Assembly: GCA_945861465.1 (NCBI GenBank)
Contig: CAMAVB010000008.1
Location: 1-60,852 of the forward strand
Reading direction: 5' to 3'
DNA length: 60,852 nt
Source: Candidatus Kuenenia stuttgartensis
Lineage (GTDB): Bacteria > Planctomycetota > Planctomycetia > Planctomycetales > Planctomycetaceae
The translations under genes and the position numbers were made by a program. This document shows, piece after piece, positions 17,187 to 27,100 of this stretch; within the stretch, counting starts at the first letter, position 1, and every line of letters begins with the position of its first letter. The notes beneath the pieces are model-generated. The model saw nothing but the letters and a program-made list of their open reading frames with translations, did not search any database and was not told the origin of the DNA.

Positions 17187-19052
17187 ATAGGAATGGGAAC
17201 AATGTCCAGCCAAGTACTTATCTTATGCCTCTTTTTTTTCATCTCGGCATCGACAGTGGCCGACGAATCAGCTTCCCCTGCGAAACCTGTTTTCAAAGAC
17301 GGCGAAGCACAGGTCGTTGAAGCATTCAATCAGGACTGGATTCGACACGATTTGTGGGTCGAAACGGAATTTGATTCTGACGGTAACGGCAAACCGGATC
17401 GGATGCATGTTGATGTGATACGTCAAAAACAAACCGACACAGAAGGGCTGAAAGTGCCGGTCGTCTACGAATCCAGTCCGTACTATGCGGGCACGGGCTC
17501 CAACGACGCGCAGTATTTCTGGAACCCGCGGCAGGACGTGGGTGCCCAGCCCCCGAAACATGTGACGCCTGCGGCAATTGAACAGCAGAGCCTCCGACCG
17601 ACAATCTCGGATTCGCAGGTGGGCGACTGGGTTCCTCGCGGCTTTGCGGTCGTGCATTCGTCGTCGCCCGGTACCGGTTTATCGCAGGGATGCCCGACGA
17701 TCGGCGGCGACAATGAATCACTCGCGCCGAAAGCCGTCATCGACTGGCTCAACGGTCGCACGAATGGCTACACGACGCCGGACGGTGACGAACGAGTTGC
17801 CGCATTCTGGTGTACTGGCAAGGTCGGCATGACGGGCGCATCTTTCAACGGGACCATTCCGCTCGCCGCTGCGACGACCGGCGTGGACGGCCTTGAAGCC
17901 ATCATTCCCGTGGCTCCGAATACCTCATATTACCATTACTACAGATCTCATGGCCTGATTCGCCATCCCGGCGGTTATCTGGGCGAAGACATTGATGTGC
18001 TCTACAACTTCGTCAACAGCGGAGACCCGAAACTACGAAAATTCTGCGACTGCAATGTGCGCGATCAGGAAATGGCGGAAGGGTTCGATCGTGCTTCGGG
18101 CGACTACAATGAGTTCTGGGCCGGGCGGGATTATCTGAATGATCTTGGCCCGATGAAAGCCGCACTGTTGATGTCACATGCGTTCAATGACTGGAACGTG
18201 ATGCCCGAACACAGTGTGCGGATTTATGAAGCCGCGAAGGCAAAAGGACTTCCCGTGCAGCTCTACATGCATCAGGGGGGTCACGGCGGACCTCCTCCGC
18301 TCAAGCAGATGAATCGCTGGTTCACGCGATACCTGTACGGCTTGGAAAATGATGTTGAGAAAAGCCCAAGGGCCTGGATCGTGCGCGAAGACGCGGAAGG
18401 CAGGGTTGCAACGTCGTATCCGGACTATCCGCATCCGGAGGCTGTTGGCGTAACGCTGCATCCGATTGCGGGCGGATCGCAGGTTGGACAACTGCAGTTG
18501 GACGCCGCTCCTGGCCAGGGCAACGGAAAAATCATCGACAATTTTTCGTTCAGCGGAGCTGCGTTGGCGAAAGCGGAATGGACCGACCATCGGCTGTTAT
18601 TTGCCACACCCGCGCTGACGGGGCCCTTACATCTCTCCGGCACTGCCAAGTTGTCAATTCGACTGGCCAGCAACAAACCGGCGGCCAATCTTTCTGTGTG
18701 GCTTGTCTCACTCCCCTGGACGGACAGCAAACGCATCACGGACGACGTGATTACGCGCGGCTGGGCAGATCCGCAAAATCATCGTTCATTGACGGAAAGT
18801 GAACCGCTCGTGCCGGGGCAGTTCTATGATCTGACGTTTGATCTGCAACCCGATGACCAGATCATTGCCAAGGGCGCAAAAATCGGCCTCATGATCTTTT
18901 CCAGTGATCGTGACTTCACGCTCTGGCCAGACCCCGGAACCGAACTTACCGTCGATCTCGACGCCACGTCGATCACGCTGCCGGTCGTCGGTGGACAGGT
19001 CGCGTTTATGGGATCCGTCACTCGCGCGATTGAAACTAAGTCCGCACCGTAG
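17145..19052 (+). CDS. Secreted Xaa-Pro dipeptidyl-peptidase / CocE-family serine hydrolase
   Basis: About 635 residues. After an n-region encoded by a repeat there is a signal peptide, VLILCLFFFISASTVADE. The alpha/beta-hydrolase domain (PF02129) has nucleophile Ser in TGASFNG, an acid candidate in SHAFNDWNVMP and His in MHQGGHGG. The C-terminal jelly-roll (PF08530) has PLHLSGTAKLSIRLAS and FDLQPDDQIIAKGAKIGLMIFS. Family members cleave N-terminal Xaa-Pro dipeptides or hydrolyse esters and cephalosporin-type substrates; GCPTIGGD and WCTGKVGMTGASF are closest to the PepX/S15 type. The start is uncertain: ATG 17145 has AGAAGG 8 bases upstream; ATG 17193 or 17202 lie just past the repeat. If 17145 is right, the repeat has supplied the first residues of the signal peptide. 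Confidence 0.88.
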   Translation: MEIIARRADAQPLAIGMGTMSSQVLILCLFFFISASTVADESASPAKPVFKDGEAQVVEAFNQDWIRHDLWVETEFDSDGNGKPDRMHVDVIRQKQTDTEGLKVPVVYESSPYYAGTGSNDAQYFWNPRQDVGAQPPKHVTPAAIEQQSLRPTISDSQVGDWVPRGFAVVHSSSPGTGLSQGCPTIGGDNESLAPKAVIDWLNGRTNGYTTPDGDERVAAFWCTGKVGMTGASFNGTIPLAAATTGVDGLEAIIPVAPNTSYYHYYRSHGLIRHPGGYLGEDIDVLYNFVNSGDPKLRKFCDCNVRDQEMAEGFDRASGDYNEFWAGRDYLNDLGPMKAALLMSHAFNDWNVMPEHSVRIYEAAKAKGLPVQLYMHQGGHGGPPPLKQMNRWFTRYLYGLENDVEKSPRAWIVREDAEGRVATSYPDYPHPEAVGVTLHPIAGGSQVGQLQLDAAPGQGNGKIIDNFSFSGAALAKAEWTDHRLLFATPALTGPLHLSGTAKLSIRLASNKPAANLSVWLVSLPWTDSKRITDDVITRGWADPQNHRSLTESEPLVPGQFYDLTFDLQPDDQIIAKGAKIGLMIFSSDRDFTLWPDPGTELTVDLDATSITLPVVGGQVAFMGSVTRAIETKSAP

Positions 19053-19080
19053 CTTGCCGGCGCAGCGGACATTTCGAACG

Positions 19081-19172
19081 TATTTGCCCGCGAATCACGC
19101 GAATGAAGGCAATAAACAAGAGTTAACGAATTCAATGAATCGCGCCCAATCGCGTGATTCGCGGGCAAAATA
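19081..19172. repeat. Inverted repeat between the peptidase and DUF1559 genes
   Basis: TATTTGCCCGCGAATCACGC (19081 on) pairs with the complement at 19150-19172 (TCGCGTGATTCGCGGGCAAA). The arms are about 22 bases with a 47-base spacer. It follows the stop at 19052 and may act as a terminator, but it has the look of a dispersed element. Confidence 0.85.
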
Positions 19173-19256
19173 CACCGACAAATTTGTGATCGAGGCCGCT
19201 CGGTGGTACAGATCGTTTAGTTCCGGATCGATTGGACTCTTCTGAAAGGATTGAAA

Positions 19257-21578
19257 ATGCGTTTCTCGTTCATCGCCGGAATGCTGGCAGCCGTTGTGTT
19301 AAGTCACGCTTGCGACGCTCAGCAGAAGAAAGCTGCCAATCTCCAAAAGTCTGCGACTGTTGCACCCGGTGAGAAATCTGCGGAAATATCGGCAGTGCAA
19401 CGTTACACGCCGGAAGATGTGGTCGGCATCGCGGCCATCCAGCCATCGCGGATGTTGAAATCCAGATATCTGCAGATGATGGTCGAAGCGGCGTCAGGTC
19501 AGCAGGAAGTCGATGAGATGATGACTACGCTGACCAGTGAACTCGGGATGGACCCACGCACGGTTCAGGAAGCCGCGATACTCTTCGACCGCGAAACCAT
19601 CGATCGCACGTTGAGTCCGTTGGGAGTCTCGGCGGGCGGCACCGTCGGCCTGAAAAACAATCTCAAGCAGTTTGGATTGGCAATGCACAATCTGCACGAT
19701 ACCTACGGTCGTTTTCCGGACGACGATGGTATTGACAACGAAAACAACGGCAACTTGAGTTGGCGAGTCTGGATGCTGCCCTATCTGGAACAGGCTGCGC
19801 TTTACCAGCAGTTTCATCTGGATGAACCGTGGGACAGCGACCACAACAAGACGCTGATCGAAAAGATGCCCGCAATCTTTGAGTCGCCCGGCGTGACTGA
19901 AAAGGGGAAGACGTCGGTTCACGTCTTTACAGGTGAAGGGGCTCCATTCGCAGGCGACAGAGGTCCTGGAATTCAAAACATAACCGACGGTACGAGCAAC
20001 ACGATCATGTTGGTACTGGCGGGCGCGGATAAAGCGGAAATTTGGACAAAACCCGGTGGCCTCGACTTCGATCCCAAAGACCCCATCAAGGCATTGGGAA
20101 AGATTGACAAGCAATTCCTGGTTGGATTCATGGATGGATCTGTTCGCTCACTGCCAGCTGACATCAATCCGGTGTCGCTGGCAAGTCTCATCACTCATGC
20201 GGGCGGTGAGGTGGTTGATTATACTCAACCGGACGGAAACAGTCCGGCGCGTGTGCAATCCATGCCGGGTATCATTCTGCGAACCACTGCACCGCTGGAT
20301 CGAGATACCATCTTTAGTATCTCACTGGTCGGTCTGGGAGAAGGCGAAGCCGGGAAAATCGGATCGCAGGATGTGACAGTGTTCGAAAGCTGCATGGTCG
20401 CGATGCCGGATGATCGCACATTGCTGGTCGGCCCCGAACCGCTGCTGAAAAAAATGCTGGCTCCGCGGGCAGCAGCCGGAGGGCAAGCTGCTGGTTCAGT
20501 TCAGCAGCAACTGAACGCAAGTTTCCCGAGCAATGATATCGCCGGCGTGATCGATCTGGAGTCCCTGAAAGACCTCAAGGCACAGATCGCACAAAACACT
20601 CCGATGCCCGGTTTAATCGAAGGTCTTCAAGGGGCGATGTTTACAGCCGATCTTGCGGGCACGGGCAAATATCTGTCGCAGATCGAAGTTCGCACGGCAA
20701 ATAAGAATTCTGCCATGCAGTTGTCCGCACTGGCTCAGGGAATGCTGCAGATGCAAAAGGCACAGATGCTGTCGATGGCGAATGCACCGGAGTCACCATT
20801 GAATGAGGAAGCAGCCGAAACGCTTGCAGGATTGTACGACACTGTGAAGATCACCACGAAGGATTCCAGCGTGTCTTACGTCATGCCGAAGCCTGACGAT
20901 ATGGATTCCTTTCTCGCAACCATGAAACCCGGCTTCGTAGCCATGTTTGAAGCCGTTCGCGAATCCCGCAAAGCCGCAATTGCAATGTCTCGCGTGAACA
21001 ACATGAAGCAGATTGGCCTGGCATTTCACAACTATCACGATGTTTACAGTCATTTTCCCGCTGCCAATGGCAATGGTGAAAGTGGCCAGGGAAAGAAGAC
21101 CGGCCTGAGCTGGCGAGTGTATCTGCTGCCATTCATCGAACAGGCACCGCTCTATACGCAGTTCAACATGGACGAAGACTGGGACAGTCCGCACAACAAG
21201 GCATTGATCGAGAAGATGCCTGATATCTTCAAAGTCGAAGGTGTCGATAAACCCGGCCATACGAGCGTGCATGTGTTTACGGGCAAAGATACCGCAATGG
21301 GAACCGATGACGGCGTAGGATTTCGTGACATTGTTGACGGCACATCAAACACCATCCTGGCCGTTGTCGCAGGACCAGAATCAGCGGAAGTCTGGACAAA
21401 ACCCGGCGGCCTGGAATTCAATCCCGAAGACCCTAAGAAGGTGCTCGGCACACTGGGCGAGCAATTCCTCGTGCTGATTTGTGATGGTTCTGTCCGGTTC
21501 CTGAAGTCCAGTATTGACGTAGAAACGCTGCGAAATCTGATCCAGCGGAACGACGGGAATGTCGTGGGTGATATATGA
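19257..21578 (+). CDS. Secreted protein with two DUF1559 domains
   Basis: 773 residues. The signal peptide FSFIAGMLAAVVLSHACDAQ is followed by a lysine-rich segment. Two copies of the DUF1559 (SBP_bac_10) unit are visible: NNLKQFGLAMHNLHDTYGRFP with LSWRVWMLPYLEQAALY, DGTSNTIMLV and EIWTKPGGLDF, then again NNMKQIGLAFHNYHDVYSHFP with LSWRVYLLPFIEQAPLY, DGTSNTILAV and EVWTKPGGLEF, about 440 residues apart. DUF1559 proteins are greatly expanded in planctomycetes and usually carry a type IV pilin-like N-terminus; this one has an ordinary signal peptide. Their function is not known; pseudopilin or surface roles have been suggested. ATG 19257 has GAAAGGA 6 bases upstream. Confidence 0.92.
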   Translation: MRFSFIAGMLAAVVLSHACDAQQKKAANLQKSATVAPGEKSAEISAVQRYTPEDVVGIAAIQPSRMLKSRYLQMMVEAASGQQEVDEMMTTLTSELGMDPRTVQEAAILFDRETIDRTLSPLGVSAGGTVGLKNNLKQFGLAMHNLHDTYGRFPDDDGIDNENNGNLSWRVWMLPYLEQAALYQQFHLDEPWDSDHNKTLIEKMPAIFESPGVTEKGKTSVHVFTGEGAPFAGDRGPGIQNITDGTSNTIMLVLAGADKAEIWTKPGGLDFDPKDPIKALGKIDKQFLVGFMDGSVRSLPADINPVSLASLITHAGGEVVDYTQPDGNSPARVQSMPGIILRTTAPLDRDTIFSISLVGLGEGEAGKIGSQDVTVFESCMVAMPDDRTLLVGPEPLLKKMLAPRAAAGGQAAGSVQQQLNASFPSNDIAGVIDLESLKDLKAQIAQNTPMPGLIEGLQGAMFTADLAGTGKYLSQIEVRTANKNSAMQLSALAQGMLQMQKAQMLSMANAPESPLNEEAAETLAGLYDTVKITTKDSSVSYVMPKPDDMDSFLATMKPGFVAMFEAVRESRKAAIAMSRVNNMKQIGLAFHNYHDVYSHFPAANGNGESGQGKKTGLSWRVYLLPFIEQAPLYTQFNMDEDWDSPHNKALIEKMPDIFKVEGVDKPGHTSVHVFTGKDTAMGTDDGVGFRDIVDGTSNTILAVVAGPESAEVWTKPGGLEFNPEDPKKVLGTLGEQFLVLICDGSVRFLKSSIDVETLRNLIQRNDGNVVGDI

Positions 21579-21631
21579 CCCGGGCAGCCGATTTTGTTTG
21601 ACGTAATTAAGAAGTAGGAAATGACCTTGGC

Positions 21632-21646
21632 GCGGGCTTCGCCCGC
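21632..21646. repeat. GCGGGCTTCGCCCGC hairpin
   Basis: A perfect short palindrome with CTTCG-type loop, also present at 60819-60833 in the opposite sense and partly near 12081. It lies in the 124-base gap between the DUF1559 and cyclase-like genes and is a REP-like element or a terminator stem without a U-tract. Confidence 0.7.
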
Positions 21647-21702
21647 AACCCGTCAGGTTCATTGGCAGGAAAGTTGGTTGCCTCGATTATGCTGCTTTCG
21701 CA

Positions 21703-23757
21703 ATGACACTGACCGTACTTTCGCACCGCGAAATCCTGCAGGCAACGGACCGCGTCAACGCTCTGTTGCTCTCTAAACAAAACGAACACGGCTGGTGGAC
21801 CGGGCGGTTATCGACATCGGCGCTTTCGACGGCGACGGCCGTGATGGCACTGCACAAAGCTGTTTCCGCGACTACGGATCAGGCTCAAAGGCTGCGCTGG
21901 CAGGAATTGGTGAACGGTGGATTGAAGTGGCTCGCCAAACATCAGAATTCCGACGGTGGCTGGGGTGATACGGTCCTTAGTATCAGTAATATCTCGACGA
22001 CGATGCTGGCTCATGCCGTGTTTCGAGTTCACGAACGGGCGATTTCACGGGAGGGCGAAGCTCCTGCTGAGCCGCGCACGACGCAGGTCACAACGTCTAC
22101 AGCTCGGCAGGAGCCTCGCCCTCCCGAATTGAGTGCGGCCACACAGTGGGATGTCGTCATTGAATCCTCCGCTGAGTACATCGCAAAATCCGGTGGTGTC
22201 GCAGCGGTCATCAAACGTTACGGCAAAGATCGCACGTTTTCCGTTCCCATTCTGACTCACTGCGCGCTCGCGGGGATTGTGGAATGGAAGAACGTGATTC
22301 CTCTGCCGTTCGAACTCGCCTGCGTGCCCCATCGCTTGTATGCGGCCGTCAGGATGCCTGTCGTGAGCTATGCGCTTCCGGCTTTGATTGCGATCGGACA
22401 AGTGATCTTCAGGCATCAGGGTCACTGGAATCCGGTGATGCGGTTCGTTCGCCGCAAAGCCATCGCGCCGTCTCTCCGCGTGCTGGAATCCATCCAGCCG
22501 CCACACGGGGGATTTCTGGAAGCAACGCCACTGACCAGCTTTGTCTGCATGAGCCTGCTCGGTTGTGACCTGTTCGATCATGCCGTGACACAGCGCTGTC
22601 TGCAGTTCATCGAAGCGTCCGTCCGCGAAGATGGCAGTTGGCCGATTGATACCAATCTGACCACATGGGTGACGACGCTGAGCGTCAATGCTCTCGGCGA
22701 GCGGCTGGGCGTCAGCCCTCCGTGCGCTGACGAACAAACACCGACGGCTGACGAACAGACTCCGAACGATGACGAAAAAACACCGAACGATGACGAAAAA
22801 ACTCGGAGGGCTGACGCCCTGCCGCTCGCCATTCGCACCTGGCTCCTGAGCCAGCAGTATCGGCAGATTCATCCATACACGCACGCGGCTCCTGGAGGCT
22901 GGTCCTGGACTGATTTGCCGGGTGGCGTTCCCGATGCGGACGACACACCGGGTGCCATGTTGGCATTGATGAATCTTCGCGGACAGGATGACGTCGTCTC
23001 GCCGGAAGAAGTTTCCTCCCTTCGCGCGGCTGCTATCTGGTTGCTCGACCTGCAGAATCGCGATGGTGGCTGGCCCACATTCTGTCGCGGCTGGGGGACA
23101 TTGCCGTTTGACCGGAGTTCCTGCGATCTGACGGCTCATGCCCTCAGAGCCCTGGATTTGTGGCTCAAGCGGGATTCGGGCACGGAACCTGCGTTGAAAC
23201 TGCGATCTGAGCAGTCGATGAAGCGTGGACTCAGGTTTCTGCAAAACGCGCAACGGCCAGACGGTACGTGGTTGCCACTGTGGTTTGGGCATCAATTCCA
23301 CGAAGACGACGAAAATCCTCTGTACGGGACATCGCGCGTCGTCCGCGCTCTGGCGACGATCGGCGAAGAATCCTCGGACTGCTGTCAAAAAGCCGTCCGT
23401 TGGATTCTGGACAATCAAAACGACGACGGCGGCTGGTCGGCTCGCCGCGGTTTGGAAAGTTCCGTGGAAGAGACCGGACTGGCACTCGATAGTTTGGCGT
23501 CGTTCTGGATATCGTCCGGTATCGCTGCCACAACGATCCCTGATGCCGAATTGAGCAACTCGATTGACCGAGCGGCGACATGGCTGGCCGTGAGAGTGAA
23601 TGCAGGCACAGTCGATCAGCCCACTCCGATCGGCTTCTATTTTGCTCGACTCTGGTATTTTGAGGACCTGTATCCGATCATTTTCGCGGCAGCCGGTTTG
23701 AACGGCTGGCGGATGACCAATGGTAAAAGGTCGATTCTATCAGCCGGAATGCGTTAG
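21703..23757 (+). CDS. Squalene-hopene cyclase-like protein with two palindrome-encoded insertions
   Basis: 684 residues with repeated QW-type motifs ([42 protein letters not shown]). The acid motif [10 protein letters not shown] (about residues 409-418) matches the catalytic DxDDTA of squalene-hopene cyclases, which protonate the polyene. The family is PF13243/PF13249. It is probably a triterpene or related prenyl cyclase; no squalene synthase genes are nearby, so the substrate is open. Two low-complexity stretches break the alpha-toroid: about residues 115-141 (EGEAPAEP... ARQEPRPPE) and about 331-376 ([14 protein letters not shown]... [10 protein letters not shown]). Each is bounded by inverted DNA repeats that also occur outside genes, so they are in-frame repeat insertions in surface loops. 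The frame is intact, so the gene is probably functional. Confidence 0.88.
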   Translation: MTLTVLSHREILQATDRVNALLLSKQNEHGWWTGRLSTSALSTATAVMALHKAVSATTDQAQRLRWQELVNGGLKWLAKHQNSDGGWGDTVLSISNISTTMLAHAVFRVHERAISREGEAPAEPRTTQVTTSTARQEPRPPELSAATQWDVVIESSAEYIAKSGGVAAVIKRYGKDRTFSVPILTHCALAGIVEWKNVIPLPFELACVPHRLYAAVRMPVVSYALPALIAIGQVIFRHQGHWNPVMRFVRRKAIAPSLRVLESIQPPHGGFLEATPLTSFVCMSLLGCDLFDHAVTQRCLQFIEASVREDGSWPIDTNLTTWVTTLSVNALGERLGVSPPCADEQTPTADEQTPNDDEKTPNDDEKTRRADALPLAIRTWLLSQQYRQIHPYTHAAPGGWSWTDLPGGVPDADDTPGAMLALMNLRGQDDVVSPEEVSSLRAAAIWLLDLQNRDGGWPTFCRGWGTLPFDRSSCDLTAHALRALDLWLKRDSGTEPALKLRSEQSMKRGLRFLQNAQRPDGTWLPLWFGHQFHEDDENPLYGTSRVVRALATIGEESSDCCQKAVRWILDNQNDDGGWSARRGLESSVEETGLALDSLASFWISSGIAATTIPDAELSNSIDRAATWLAVRVNAGTVDQPTPIGFYFARLWYFEDLYPIIFAAAGLNGWRMTNGKRSILSAGMR
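22048..22126. repeat. In-frame coding palindrome, family B ([10 protein letters not shown] type)
   Basis: CGGGAGGGCGAAGCTCCTGC at 22048-22067 pairs, with one mismatch, with GCAGGAGCCTCGCCCTCCCG at 22107-22126. It is wholly inside the cyclase-like gene and translated as EGEAPAEP plus a variable loop and EPRPPE. Confidence 0.92.
22696..22830. repeat. In-frame coding palindrome, family A, with 21-bp tandem repeats in the loop
   Basis: Arm one at 22696-22722 (GAGCGGCTGGGCGTCAGCCC core) and arm two at 22804-22830 (GGGCTGACGCCCTGCCGCTC core) are near-perfect inverted copies. The loop consists of about three 21-bp units encoding [14 protein letters not shown] and NDDEKTR, so growth of the loop by unit duplication keeps the frame. 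Confidence 0.92.
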
Positions 23758-24122
23758 TGGTCTGTTGATTTAATACCATCAGACCACTCGTGCCTCGTCA
23801 AGCCAACGAATTGGGGTTGAACTGTGCCAGTGAAAGCAAGTACAACGGCAGGCGAGCGGTTAGGCGTCAGCCCTCCGTGTGCGTAGCGGGCTATCCTTTT
23901 CACGATCACCACCTCGCCATCGCCCAATTTTGGCCAGAATGTTCGAACTCTTGCGCTGCCGCACGACAATTTGCGTTCGCTTGGCGGGAAAATCTGCCAA
24001 CACGGCTTGACGGGAAGCCGTCGCCTGCGAGCATAACGCGGTTCAGAGAAGAATTCTCTGAGCGAGCCACCCAACTCGGAACCAGGCTCATCAACCAGGC
24101 AATTAGCAGGGAGGCGATTCAA
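23758..24122. other. Intergenic region upstream of the SNF2 gene, with a solitary family A arm
   Basis: The SNF2 frame stays open through this stretch from 23790, but the translation has no family similarity and a strong ribosome site lies at 24108-24114, so I treat it as untranslated. A single copy of the family A repeat sits at 23851-23879 (GGCGAGCGGTTAGGCGTCAG, then CCCTCCGTG). No paired arm was found nearby. Confidence 0.65.
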
Positions 24123-27100
24123 ATGGCGCGCAATAAGAATGATCGGCGTGGCGAACGATTTGATCCCGGAACATTTGCCAGCAATCCGGAAATTGCCAGA
24201 ATGCTGAGGGAAATGGGCATCGGGGTCCTCGGCGCGAATTCCATGATGGCCCCGCAAAAAAACGTCACCAGTGAATTGCTGGATGAGTGGCGGGACGCAG
24301 TTGGCGGGCTGATCAGCGGTCACAGCGTCGATGAACGCCGCCGCGGCGAACGTGTTAAGGGTTCACTGGAGCTCAAGTCCGTCAATCGCGAAGAAGGATG
24401 TGAAGTTGTTCTGAAATGCGGAGCATCAACGTATCGGGCCTCATGGAAGTTTGACCTGGATGGCCGTACGTTTTCGACATCGTGTAATTGTGGTCATCAC
24501 GATCTGTGCGAACACACTTACTTCATGGCTGTGAAGATCAAGGATCTTCTCGGTAACCCAAGGTCGGAACTGGTCACAAAGATCCTCGGAGAGGACCTCG
24601 CCGATCGAACTCTGAAGCAGACGTTTTCGATGCTGCAGTCACTCGCACGCAATGCGCAGATGGCGCTGCCTAAAAGTGCTGATGCTCCTGTGATCGATAA
24701 GCCACTGACACGGTTTGTGTGGGATGTCAAACTCGATCGTCATTACAAGTCCGTTCATCTGAGCCCATGTTTGCAGCAGGAGAAAAAAAACGGCGGCTGG
24801 ACGAAGGGTAAAGAAAGCACTCTGGAAGCATTCCTGAAATCATCCCGAGAGCAGTGGACCGCGATCGACCAACAGTTGTCGGAATTGATCAAACAGGAAC
24901 GCTGGCAGACACCCACACTGGAACTCGCCGATGCGCTGAGAGTTTTGGCGGGAAGCGATCAGTTTGCGTTCGACCGCGATCAGTGCGAACTGGAAACGCG
25001 ACCGCTGGAGATCATTGTTCAGGAAGTGGAAGGCGGACTGCGCCTGTCAACGTCCGCGACTGATCTGATGAGCGCGCAACCGGAAGGCAGCCAAACGTTC
25101 TTTGCAGATGCCAAACGTGGTGTCCTCGTCGTGCTTCAGGAAAAACGTCAGGCCGTTTATTTCTCAGGTCCGCCGCATTCCAGCGACATCTGTAATCATC
25201 TCAGGAAACAAGCGGACATCATTCCGCTCGAAAAGAAAGCTGCGCTGCTCAAGGAACTCGAACCGCTGCGGTCCTGCATGGCCGTGCGACTGCCGGAGTC
25301 CATCGCCGGACAGGACGTGCCTTATCACGGACAGATGACGCTTGTCCTGCAACTGCGTCGCAATGGAATGCTGGACGCATCCATCCAGGTGCGTGACCGC
25401 AATCAGATGCTGCAGTCGCCCGGCGAAGGGCTCGCTCGCATCCATGAGACCGTTGACGAAAAGCCCGTCCAGTACGTGCGTAATCTCGCCGACGAAGTGC
25501 ATCGCACCCGTGAATTGGCGACGGAACTCAAACTGAAACGCGGCGTTCCGATCAGCCGCTGCGGCTGGAGAATTTCCGACGCCGATGACATCAGCAATCT
25601 GCTGTCGGATGCCGGAGCCGCCGTCGAACGCGGTGAACTGGTTGTGCTGTGGCACAAAGATTCCGTGAGTCGCTTTGATGTGATCGGCAGATTGACAGCG
25701 AACAATGTCCGCGTCACCGTGTCACGCCAGCGTGACTGGTTTGGTTTGACGGGTACCTGCAAAATCGGGGAACAGGAAATCCCACTCAAAGATCTGCTGG
25801 CCGGAATGCACGGACGACCGACCAATGGACTCATGGAAATCTCCCCTGGCAAATGGGCGGCTGTCGCGGAAGAGCTCCGCAACGCCCTGCGGCGACTGTC
25901 GGATGTGAGTCTGGAATCGCGCGGAAAACTGCAGTTGGATGCGTCAGCGATTCCGGTCGTGGCGGCACTGGAAGCGGCTCGGATTCAGGTCGATGCTGAC
26001 AAGCACTGGGACAAGTGCCTCAAACGACTGCGCGAAGCCACGGATACGGTTTACGATCCGCCGGCCGGGCTCAACGCGCATCTGCGAGATTATCAGCTGG
26101 AAGGATTTCGCTGGTTGTGCCGCCTGTCTCACTGGGGCATTGGCGGCATTCTGGCGGACGACATGGGTCTCGGAAAAACCGTGCAGGCTCTGGCGATGCT
26201 GCTGACCCGCGTCGAATCCGGTCCTACGCTCGTGATTGCACCGACGTCACTTGGTTTCAACTGGCAGCGCGAATGCGAACGGTTCACACCTTCGCTGACG
26301 CCGATCGTGTTCCGCGATATCGATCGCATGGATCTGAAGAATCACGTCGGCGATGGCGATGTCGTGATCTGCAGTTACGGACTGGCGCTACGTGAGGCCG
26401 AACTGCTCAAAGACATCAAGTGGGGCACGCTCATTCTGGACGAAGCCCAGAACATCAAGAACAGCAACAGTAAGACGGCCGCCCAGATTCGCACGTTTCA
26501 GGCCGAGTGGAAAATCGCACTCACCGGTACGCCGATGGAAAATCATCTGGGCGAACTGTGGAGCATCTTCCACACGGTGGCACCGGGAGTCCTGGGTTCA
26601 TGGGAACAATTCCGTAAACGGTTTGCAGCCCCGATCGAGAAAGATCGAAACAGCGACCGCCGTGAAGCCCTGGCACACGTAATTGCCCCGTTTATCCTGC
26701 GACGATCCAAGGCAGAGGTTCTCAAGGATCTGCCGGAACGTACGGAGACAAATCTGATGGTGGATCTGTCCGCCGAGGAACGTACGCGCTACGACCAGAT
26801 GCGATTGGCGGCGGTCAGCGAACTCGATCAGATCGGAGATGACAGTCTGTCGCACGACCAGCGGTTCAAAGTGCTGCAGATGCTGACTCGCATGAGACAG
26901 TTGTCGTGTCACATCGGGTTGGTCGATGACACATGGAAAGGCTCATCCGCGAAGCTCGATGTGTTAATGGAGCAGCTTGAGCAATTGAAGGAACGCGGCA
27001 ACCGACCACTGATCTTCAGTCAGTTCACATCGCATCTGGCCCTGATCCGCGCAGCCTGCGACAAGGCGGGCATCACGTATCAGTACCTTGACGGCCAGAC

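Noticed and set aside
16020-17213. 397-codon minus-strand frame under the radical SAM gene
   Set aside because: The plus strand carries the Cys cluster and other SAM motifs. The minus frame shows no domain.
22045-23418. 457-codon minus-strand frame across the cyclase-like gene
   Set aside because: Antisense to a gene with clear QW and DxDDT motifs. The reverse translation has no known motif; it is open because of codon bias.
23790-24122. Longer N-terminus for the SNF2 protein
   Set aside because: It contains a dispersed repeat and no conserved sequence, and a strong ribosome site precedes ATG 24123.
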